Of a stretch of 8,607 bases of DNA, positions 1 through 5,219 are shown in pieces. How positions within the stretch are numbered: the stretch's first letter is position 1; each line of letters begins with the position of its first letter. The stretch is taken from NCBI GenBank assembly GCA_902478705.1, contig CABSMB010000035.1, forward strand, positions 1 to 8,607, given 5' to 3'. The translations under genes were made by a program, and so were the position numbers. The DNA comes from an uncultured Collinsella sp. Its GTDB lineage: Bacteria; Actinomycetota; Coriobacteriia; Coriobacteriales; Coriobacteriaceae. The notes beneath the pieces are model-generated. The model was not told the origin of the DNA, searched no databases, and was given only the letters and a program-made list of their open reading frames with translations.

Positions 1-540
1 TGGTACATGAACGCCGGCGCCTACGGCGCCTGCATGGGCGACGTGTTGGAGTCCGTGCGCGTCTACAAACCGGCCCGTATGCTCGACGATGGCACGCGTG
101 GCAGCGGCAATATCATTGAGTTCGATGTCGACGAGCTTAACCTGGGCTATCGCAAGAGTCGTATCGCCGACGACGGTTTTATCGTGCTCTCGGCCACCTT
201 TAACCTCGCCCCGGGCAACGCCGCGATGATCAAGGCCGACATGGACGACTACCGCCAACGCCGCGAGGATAAGCAGCCACTCGACATGCCGAGCGCCGGC
301 TCCACCTTCAAGCGCCCCGAGGGCCACTTTGCCGGCAAGCTCATCATGGACGCCGGCCTGCGCGGCCACGCCATCGGCGGCGCCCAGGTGAGCAAAAAGC
401 ACTGCGGCTTCATCGTCAACGCCGACCACGCCACCGCAGCCGACGTCGACGAACTCATCCGCCACATCCAAACAACCGTTAAGGACCAGTTCGGCGTAGA
501 CCTAGAACCCGAAGTCCACCGAGTAGGCGAATTCCTCTAA
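1..540 (+). CDS. murB: UDP-N-acetylenolpyruvoylglucosamine reductase (MurB), 5'-truncated by window start
   Basis: MurB reduces UDP-GlcNAc-enolpyruvate to UDP-N-acetylmuramate with NADPH and FAD in the cytoplasm, the second committed step of peptidoglycan precursor synthesis. The frame is open from base 1 (Trp-Tyr before the first Met), so the ATG at 7 is an internal Met in the conserved MNAGAYG motif and not a start. About 179 residues are visible of a usual ~300, so the N-terminal FAD-binding part lies outside the window. Visible family motifs are MNAGAYG followed by DVLESVRVY, the YRKSRI segment, GSTFKRPEG carrying the probable catalytic proton-donor Ser (residue 101 of the visible part), [15 protein letters not shown], and the C-terminal [10 protein letters not shown] motif with the conserved catalytic Glu (probably residue 171). 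The C-terminus is intact, ends in TAA and runs straight into a terminator hairpin. Identification is firm from the order of motifs. Confidence 0.95.
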   Translation, partial: WYMNAGAYGACMGDVLESVRVYKPARMLDDGTRGSGNIIEFDVDELNLGYRKSRIADDGFIVLSATFNLAPGNAAMIKADMDDYRQRREDKQPLDMPSAGSTFKRPEGHFAGKLIMDAGLRGHAIGGAQVSKKHCGFIVNADHATAADVDELIRHIQTTVKDQFGVDLEPEVHRVGEFL

Positions 541-576
541 AAAAAGAAGGCCCCGAAAGGGGCCTTCACTTTCTTT
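541..576 (+). terminator. Intrinsic terminator of murB, possibly bidirectional
   Basis: Bases 546-554 (GAAGGCCCC) pair perfectly with 559-567 around a GAAA tetraloop. The stem is preceded by an A-run starting in the murB stop codon and followed by the pyrimidine-rich, T-rich tail ACTTTCTTT. The A-run on the left means it could also work on the opposite strand. Confidence 0.85.
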
Positions 577-619
577 AATTCAGACACCACCCTAGTTTGT
601 GGCGTTCTGAACCCGAGTA

Positions 620-745
620 GGCCCCGTGCCCGCAATATATTTGATTGATCGCGAGTTCCGCACGCAAAGAAGGCCACTTAATGTGGCCTTCGTCTTGCGC
701 AGGACTGCCCGAGCAGGCAATCAAATATATTGCGGGCACGGGGCC
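620..745. repeat. Perfect 28-bp inverted repeat with 70-bp centre
   Basis: Bases 620-647 are the exact reverse complement of 718-745 over 28 positions, starting GGCCCCGTGCCCGC and running into the AT-rich AATATATTTGATTG. Pairing stops sharply at both ends. The 70-bp centre contains its own terminator-like hairpin (669-691). The element could be a small palindromic or MITE-like repeat, a large bidirectional terminator structure, or a short invertible segment. No recombinase gene is visible nearby. Confidence 0.85.
663..699 (-). terminator. Hairpin inside the inverted repeat; candidate terminator of the hydrolase gene
   Basis: Bases 669-677 (GAAGGCCAC) pair perfectly with 683-691 around a 5-nt loop. 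An outer 5-bp pairing (663-667 with 695-699) extends the stem across a small internal loop. Read on the - strand, the stem is followed by the T-rich TTCTTTGCGT, so it could end transcription from the - strand gene 823-2031. It shares an AAAGAAGGCC-like left flank with the murB terminator. Confidence 0.5.
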
Positions 746-775
746 CAACCGACCTGGGACTGTCCGAGCAGGCAA
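702..775. repeat. 19-bp direct repeat, two copies 55 bp apart
   Basis: Bases 702-720 and 757-775 match at 18 of 19 positions (GGACTGYCCGAGCAGGCAA). The first copy's last three bases begin the right arm of the 28-bp inverted repeat. The second copy forms the left half of an interrupted hairpin (756-762 with 792-798, 770-774 with 781-785). Confidence 0.65.
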
Positions 776-822
776 CCTTATGCCTCGCCCGCAGTCCCGG
801 ACCAACTTGCTTCAAACCGCAG

Positions 823-2031
823 CTACGACAGCGCAATACCGCCAAGCCAGCCCCAGCGCACGCCAGAGCCAGTACCGTAGAACCCGATAAACGAATCGAG
901 CGACCTCGACGTGATGGCACCCTCGTTGCTCATGACGATGCCGCCGCCAACATAGATGCCCACGTGGCCATAGATCAGGCCCGGAGCACCAGTACCGCTG
1001 TGCGAGGAGTCCGCCACAATCATGCCCACCTGCAGCGCCGAGCGATCGGAGCTGTAGCACCAGGCGTTAAACATATCGCATGCGTTGCCGCCAAAGTAGC
1101 CGACGCCGGCGTTGCGGAAGACGTTGGTGACCCACGCCGCGCACCAGTTCTGGCCAGGCGAAGGCGTGGAATAGCAAGCGTTGACGACGGCCTGCTGCTT
1201 GCCCGAGCCAGCGTTTTGCTGCGGGGTGCCGCCGGCGTACGAACCGCCGCCCGAGTAGGAACCACCCGAGCTGGAATTGTTCTTGTTCGCAGATGCCGCG
1301 GCGGCAGCGGCAGCCTTCCTGGCGGCCTCCTCGGCCTGGGCGGCAGCGAGAATCTCGGAATCGCGCTGGGCCATGAGCTCCTTGACGTCGTCGGAAAGGC
1401 CGCTCAGAACCGTCTGGACTTCTTGCTGCTTGGCCTGCATGTCCTGCATCTGAGCAGTCTGCTGGTCCTTGAGCTTCTCCAGGTCGGCCTTTTGCGATTC
1501 GAGCTCGGACTTCTGTGTGTCGAGCTCTTTCTGAATAGTCTGGATGTCCTCGATGGCATCGCGGTCGCTCTTGTTGATCTTCTCGACGTAATGCGCGTTG
1601 GCGACGAGTTCCTCAAACGAACCGGAAGCGAGCAGCAACGAAAGAATGTTGGTGCCGCCCGATTTGTAACTCGCGGCCACGCGATCGGAAAGGTCGTTGC
1701 GCTTCTTCTTGAGTTCCGACTTCTTGGTGTCGATCTGCTCCTGGGTCTCGTCAATCTTGCCCTGGACGCCCTCGATATCGTTGAGCGTCTGGGCATTCTT
1801 GTTGGCGAGCGCAGCATACTCGTTGGCGATGCTATCGAGCTGGGCCTGGACCTCGTCGAGCTGGGCCTGCGCGGCATTCAGTTTGTCGGTGGTTTCCTGG
1901 CTGGCCTCGGCAGCATGAGCGCGGGTAGGCAGGCCAAAAAGAACAGCGGCAGAAGCGGCACCGAACAGGGCCTTGAGGGCAGTGCGGCGCGAGAGCTCCT
2001 GGGTAAAGATGGAATCATTGCTTGGTGACAT
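823..2031 (-). CDS. Tat-exported coiled-coil protein with C-terminal CHAP/NlpC-like peptidoglycan hydrolase domain
   Basis: 402 residues, probably a secreted cell-wall amidase or endopeptidase. Residues 14-20 (SRRTALK) form a twin-arginine motif, followed by a hydrophobic stretch and a likely signal-peptidase site near AHAA (38-41). Residues about 42-245 are rich in Q, K, E, D and A with heptad-like spacing, a long coiled coil as in PcsB/CwlO-type hydrolases. An Ala-rich then Gly/Ser-rich linker (about 245-285) leads to the catalytic domain, with Cys297 in NWCAAWV and His356 in YGHVGIYVG; the Asn369-Glu370 pair may supply the third polar residue. The start is the ATG at 2031, with GGAG on the - strand (2037-2040) 5 nt upstream. 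In known relatives the coiled coil contacts an FtsEX-type regulator; whether that holds here is inference. The CHAP versus NlpC/P60 assignment is uncertain. Confidence 0.85.
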   Translation of the reverse strand: MSPSNDSIFTQELSRRTALKALFGAASAAVLFGLPTRAHAAEASQETTDKLNAAQAQLDEVQAQLDSIANEYAALANKNAQTLNDIEGVQGKIDETQEQIDTKKSELKKKRNDLSDRVAASYKSGGTNILSLLLASGSFEELVANAHYVEKINKSDRDAIEDIQTIQKELDTQKSELESQKADLEKLKDQQTAQMQDMQAKQQEVQTVLSGLSDDVKELMAQRDSEILAAAQAEEAARKAAAAAAASANKNNSSSGGSYSGGGSYAGGTPQQNAGSGKQQAVVNACYSTPSPGQNWCAAWVTNVFRNAGVGYFGGNACDMFNAWCYSSDRSALQVGMIVADSSHSGTGAPGLIYGHVGIYVGGGIVMSNEGAITSRSLDSFIGFYGTGSGVRWGWLGGIALS

Positions 2032-2300
2032 ATGTACTCCGTTACATGTTTATTTATATGTCGCTCAACTCATACATATTAGCGTACATATGGCGCATCC
2101 CAACGATTTCCACGAACGGCAGTAAATCGCATGGTCGGCGGAGGGTGCCACGTTCTCGATTGTCAGCAAATCGTTATGCATGTTTACCTTATGAGTACGT
2201 TAACATCATTACTCTGCTTTTGATTGTGTCAGCCGCTTGTACCATCCCTAGCTGCGCTATACTCCCCTCAAGAAGTGTTCCTGATTCGATAGGAGACTAC
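2032..2300. promoter_or_regulatory. Divergent promoter region between the hydrolase gene and galE
   Basis: This 269-bp AT-rich gap drives two diverging genes. For the - strand gene the best -10 candidate is TATAAA (+ strand 2053-2058), with no convincing -35 box. ACATAT occurs at 2074-2079 and 2086-2091, and its complement ATATGT at 2056-2061, giving a 6-bp inverted repeat with a 12-nt spacer. CATGTTTA occurs at 2045-2052 and 2179-2186. These could be regulator sites, but the support is only their recurrence in AT-rich DNA. Confidence 0.5.
2237..2263 (+). promoter_or_regulatory. Candidate galE promoter
   Basis: A TATACT hexamer (2258-2263) matches the -10 consensus at 5 of 6 positions and lies 37 nt before the galE ATG. 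The upstream TTGTAC (2237-2242) is a weak -35 with a short 15-nt spacer. The expected start near 2270 would give a leader of about 30 nt containing the AGGAG site. Confidence 0.45.
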
Positions 2301-3362
2301 ATGTCCAAAGCACTCGACCCCAAAGACACCTGCGTCCTCGTTACCGGTGGTGCCGGCTTCATCGGTTCTCACACCGTCGTCCAGCTGCTCGAGGGCGGCT
2401 ACCAGGTCGTCGTCGTCGATGACCTCTCCAACTCCAGCGCCGTCGCCATCGACCGCGTCAAGACCATCGTGGGCGATGAGGCCGCCAAGAACCTCGCCTT
2501 CTACGAGGCCAACGTGCTCGACCGCGAGGCCATGAACAAGATCTTCGATACCCACCAGATCGACCGCGTCATCCACTTCGCCGGCTTTAAGGCCGTCGGC
2601 GAGTCGGTGAGCAAGCCCGTCGAGTACTACCACAACAACATCGAGAACACCCTGGTGCTCATTGACGTCATGCGCAACCATGGCTGCAAGTCCATCATCT
2701 TCTCGAGCTCCTCGACCGTCTACGGCGACCCGGACAATCCGCCTGTCACCGAGGAGGACCCCAAGAAGCCCGCGACCAACCCCTACGGTTGGACCAAGTG
2801 GATGATCGAGCAGATTCTCATGGACGTCCACACCGCCGACCCCGAGTGGGACGTCGTGCTGCTCCGCTACTTCAACCCCATCGGCGCCCACCCGTCGGGT
2901 TTGATCGGCGAGGACCCCAAGGGCATCCCCAACAACCTGGTGCCTTACGTCGCCCAGGTCGCCGTGGGCAAGCTCGAGGCCGTTCAGGTCTTTGGCAACG
3001 ACTACCCCACCCCCGATGGCACCGGCGTGCGCGACTACATCCATGTGTGCGACCTGGCCTCTGGTCACGTTGCCGCCCTTAACTGGATGAACGGCAAGAC
3101 CGGCGTTGAGATCTTCAACCTGGGCACCGGCACTGGCACCTCGGTGCTCGAGGTCGTTGCTGCCTTCTCCAAGGCTTGCGGCAAGGAGCTGCCCTATGTG
3201 ATCCGCGAGCGCCGCGCCGGCGACATCGCCGCCAACTGGTGCGATGCCTCCAAGGCCGAGCGCATGATGGGCTGGAAGGCCCAGTACGATATCGCGGACA
3301 TGTGCCGCGACAGCTGGAATTGGCAGAGCCACAACCCCAATGGCTTCGCCGACGCTGAGTAA
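2301..3362 (+). CDS. galE: UDP-glucose 4-epimerase (GalE)
   Basis: GalE interconverts UDP-glucose and UDP-galactose using tightly bound NAD+ in the cytoplasm. It links galactose use (Leloir pathway) with supply of UDP-galactose for surface glycans. The 353-residue product is an extended-SDR protein: the Rossmann motif VTGGAGFIGSH is at residues 14-24. The catalytic set is the Ser in FSSSSTVYG (about Ser137), Tyr162 and Lys166 in the YxxxK motif YGWTK. Substrate-side motifs YFNPIGAHPSG and GTGVRDYIHVCDLA follow. The length is slightly above the ~338 of E. coli GalE. The start is the ATG at 2301, with AGGAG (2291-2295) 5 nt upstream and homology beginning within 12 residues. The frame is open further upstream, but that part has no GalE-like sequence. 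The gene has its own terminator and neighbours on both sides with separate signals, so it is probably monocistronic. Confidence 0.95.
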   Translation: MSKALDPKDTCVLVTGGAGFIGSHTVVQLLEGGYQVVVVDDLSNSSAVAIDRVKTIVGDEAAKNLAFYEANVLDREAMNKIFDTHQIDRVIHFAGFKAVGESVSKPVEYYHNNIENTLVLIDVMRNHGCKSIIFSSSSTVYGDPDNPPVTEEDPKKPATNPYGWTKWMIEQILMDVHTADPEWDVVLLRYFNPIGAHPSGLIGEDPKGIPNNLVPYVAQVAVGKLEAVQVFGNDYPTPDGTGVRDYIHVCDLASGHVAALNWMNGKTGVEIFNLGTGTGTSVLEVVAAFSKACGKELPYVIRERRAGDIAANWCDASKAERMMGWKAQYDIADMCRDSWNWQSHNPNGFADAE

Positions 3363-3385
3363 CCACTCCCCCGCGGTAGATTTTG

Positions 3386-3421
3386 AGCCCCGGTCTCACG
3401 TTGTGAGGTCGGGGCTTTTTT
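3386..3421 (+). terminator. Intrinsic terminator of galE
   Basis: Bases 3386-3399 pair with 3403-3416: AGCCCCG with CGGGGCT, two G-U wobbles, then CTCAC with GTGAG, closed by a 3-nt loop. A run of six T follows immediately (3416-3421). This is a textbook rho-independent terminator. Confidence 0.92.
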
Positions 3422-3436
3422 CATGGCATATAACCA

Positions 3437-3464
3437 TTCACCGAAAATCGGCCAACTTTATAAT
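3437..3464 (+). promoter_or_regulatory. Candidate upstream malQ promoter (P1)
   Basis: A perfect TATAAT (3459-3464) has TTCACC (3437-3442) upstream at a 16-nt spacing, matching the -35 consensus at 4 of 6 positions. It lies just after the galE terminator and about 120 nt before the malQ start chosen here. Confidence 0.5.
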
Positions 3465-3470
3465 CTTGCC

Positions 3471-3499
3471 TGTACATGTTTAAACAACTTGTCTACAAT
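3471..3499 (+). promoter_or_regulatory. Candidate downstream malQ promoter (P2) with palindromic operator-like site
   Basis: TGTACA (3471-3476) and TACAAT (3494-3499) are separated by 17 nt and match the -35 and -10 consensus at 4 and 5 of 6 positions. The spacer holds the perfect 10-bp palindrome TGTTTAAACA (3477-3486) and the overlapping ACAACTTGT (3484-3492). A repressor bound there would block this promoter, which would suit a carbohydrate gene. No regulator gene is visible to identify the binder. Confidence 0.45.
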
Positions 3500-3535
3500 G
3501 AGCGTGTATGAATTGGAAGCTCGGAGGCGGACTGC

Positions 3536-3577
3536 ATGCCCATCGGCAGGCCGTCCCCACAACAAGAAGGTTGGTGA
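3536..3577 (+). CDS. Possible 13-codon leader peptide upstream of malQ
   Basis: An ATG at 3536 has the best ribosome binding site in the malQ leader: GGAGG at 3523-3527, 8 nt upstream. It opens a 13-codon frame (MPIGRPSPQQEGW) ending in TGA at 3575-3577, 8 nt before the malQ ATG at 3586. The malQ start itself has only a weak GGTGAG (3573-3578) that overlaps this stop. The arrangement would let a ribosome finishing the leader re-initiate on malQ, or stall on the Pro-rich segment. The evidence is positional only; it may be a chance frame. Confidence 0.35.
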   Translation: MPIGRPSPQQEGW

Positions 3578-3585
3578 GCGCATTC

Positions 3586-5091
3586 ATGGAGCGTGCAAGC
3601 GGTGTCCTCATGCCCGTCTCATCTCTACCCGGCCCCTACGGAATCGGCGGTTTTGGCTGGAACGCCTATGACTTTGTCGACTTCCTCGCCTCGTGTAAAC
3701 AACATTACTGGCAGATTCTGCCCCTCACAACGACCAGTTACGGCGATTCGCCCTACCAGTCGTTCTCGGCACGCGCGGGCAACCCCAACTTTATCGACTT
3801 TGCCGAGCTTATCGAGGCGGGCTATCTGGAGCAGCGCGATATCGACGGCGTGTATCTGGGATCCGACCCCAGCAACGTCGACTACGGCGCCATCTTTGGC
3901 GGCCGCCGTCAGATTCTCGACCGCGCTGCCGAGCGCTTCGCCGCCGACAAGCCAGCAGACTTCGACGACTTTGTCCAGACCAACAAGGACTGGCTCATCC
4001 CCTATTGCGAGTTCATGACCGTCAAGGAGGAGTGCGGGCTCAAGGCATTTTGGGAGTGGCCCGCGGAGTTGCGTACCCGCGGAGAAGCTTCTGCCAGGAT
4101 CTGCGCCGCCCATCCCGCGCGTATGCTCTACCACCAGATGACGCAGTATTTCTTCGACCGCCAGTGGAGCCGCCTCAAGGCCTATGCCAATGAGCGCGAC
4201 ATCCTGATCATCGGCGACCTGCCCATCTACGTCTCGCGCGATTCTGTCGAGATGTGGGCCACGCCCGAGCTCTTTAAGATTGACGCCGCCGGCAACCCCG
4301 TGAGCGTCGCCGGCACGCCGCCCGATCAGTTCTCGGCAACCGGCCAGTACTGGGGCAACCCCATCTACGACTGGGACGCCATGGAGGCCGACGGCTTCTC
4401 CTGGTGGGAGAGCCGCATCCGCGCCGCTCTCGACATGTACGACGTCATCCGCCTAGACCACTTCCGCGGCTTCGAGGCCTATTGGGAGGTGCCGTTCTCC
4501 TCGCCCGATTCGTCCTACGGTTCGTGGACGCAGGGCCCCGGCCTCAAGCTCTTTAAGATGCTCGAGGAAAAGCTCGGCACCCTGCCCATCATTGCCGAGG
4601 ACCTGGGCTTCCTTACCCCCGGTGTCATCGACATGCGCGATAACTCGGGCTTCCCTGGCATGAAGATCTTGCAGTTTGCCTTTGAGGGCACCAACTCGTA
4701 CTACCTGCCGCATAACTACATCGCCAACACCGTCGCCTATGTGGGCACGCACGACAACGAGACGGCACGTGGTTGGTTTGAGGGAACGGCCACCCCGCGC
4801 CAGCGCGAGCAGGCAGCCCTGTACACCCATCAGCAGACTGGCGAACCCATCACCGATGCGCTCAACCGCACCATCGCCGCCAGCGTGAGCGACACCTGCA
4901 TCTACACCATGCAGGACATGCTCAACCTGGGCAATGAGGCACGCATCAACACGCCCGCCACTCTGGGCGGCAACTGGACCTGGCGCATGCTCGATGGCGC
5001 CATCACCCGCGAGCTCGAGCACAAGCTTACTGACTGGACGGAGACCTACTTCCGCATCCCGTCGGAAGCCGAAATCGAGCTTCCCCAATAG
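3586..5091 (+). CDS. malQ: 4-alpha-glucanotransferase (amylomaltase, GH77)
   Basis: MalQ transfers alpha-1,4-glucan segments between maltodextrins, releasing glucose and making longer chains that phosphorylase can degrade; it is cytoplasmic. The 501-residue product has the usual length. It begins MERASGVLMPVSSLPGPYGIG, the canonical N-terminus, which is why the ATG at 3586 is preferred over an in-frame ATG at 3508. The 26 extra residues from 3508 do not look like MalQ, and that ATG lies almost at the predicted transcription start. GH77 motifs are present in order: the GTPPDQFS loop at 243-250, RLDHFRG with nucleophile Asp291, IIAEDLG with acid/base Glu338, and GTHDNE with Asp390. The catalytic set is complete. 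The phosphorylase gene follows after 128 nt and is the natural partner, though a terminator hairpin lies between them. In-frame GTG 3574 or TTG 3571 are less likely starts. Confidence 0.95.
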   Translation: MERASGVLMPVSSLPGPYGIGGFGWNAYDFVDFLASCKQHYWQILPLTTTSYGDSPYQSFSARAGNPNFIDFAELIEAGYLEQRDIDGVYLGSDPSNVDYGAIFGGRRQILDRAAERFAADKPADFDDFVQTNKDWLIPYCEFMTVKEECGLKAFWEWPAELRTRGEASARICAAHPARMLYHQMTQYFFDRQWSRLKAYANERDILIIGDLPIYVSRDSVEMWATPELFKIDAAGNPVSVAGTPPDQFSATGQYWGNPIYDWDAMEADGFSWWESRIRAALDMYDVIRLDHFRGFEAYWEVPFSSPDSSYGSWTQGPGLKLFKMLEEKLGTLPIIAEDLGFLTPGVIDMRDNSGFPGMKILQFAFEGTNSYYLPHNYIANTVAYVGTHDNETARGWFEGTATPRQREQAALYTHQQTGEPITDALNRTIAASVSDTCIYTMQDMLNLGNEARINTPATLGGNWTWRMLDGAITRELEHKLTDWTETYFRIPSEAEIELPQ

Positions 5092-5139
5092 GAGCAACCG
5101 CGCCCGACCCCACCCCATCGTGTGGACGCGTTCGCTTTC

Positions 5140-5187
5140 CCCGCGCGAGGCCACCCCAATCCCCTCGCGCGGGCTCTTTTGTATTTC
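5140..5187 (+). terminator. Intrinsic terminator between malQ and the phosphorylase gene
   Basis: Bases 5140-5150 (CCCGCGCGAGG) pair perfectly with 5163-5173 around a 12-nt loop. The T-rich CTCTTTTGTATTT follows. It should end most malQ transcripts, so the phosphorylase gene may have its own promoter in 5174-5209, although I see no strong -10 box there. Confidence 0.82.
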
Positions 5188-5219
5188 TGACATGTAGTCA
5201 ACTCACCACAGGAGGAAAC

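Larger units (their letters stand above)
568..822. other. Non-coding gap between convergent murB and the hydrolase gene
   Basis: No convincing gene is present; short open frames here carry no recognisable motif or ribosome binding site. The gap holds a 28-bp inverted repeat (620-647 and 718-745), a hairpin at its centre (669-691), a 19-bp direct repeat (702-720 and 757-775) and a further interrupted hairpin (756-798). It separates the 3' ends of a + strand and a - strand gene, so it needs terminators and not promoters. Confidence 0.7.

Noticed and set aside
730..2028. 432-codon + strand frame opposite the hydrolase gene
   Set aside because: Its composition is Leu/Arg/Gly-rich without motifs, and it is antisense to a coding region with signal peptide and catalytic residues.
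2022..2300. In-frame upstream extension of galE
   Set aside because: The extra residues are not GalE-like, and a good AGGAG site sits directly before the ATG at 2301.
2268..3332. 354-codon - strand frame opposite galE
   Set aside because: It is the antisense shadow of galE, with V/G/D-rich composition and no ribosome binding site or family motif.
3508..3585. 26-residue N-terminal extension of MalQ
   Set aside because: The canonical MalQ N-terminus starts at 3586, the upstream ATG has no clear ribosome binding site, and it lies almost at the predicted transcription start.
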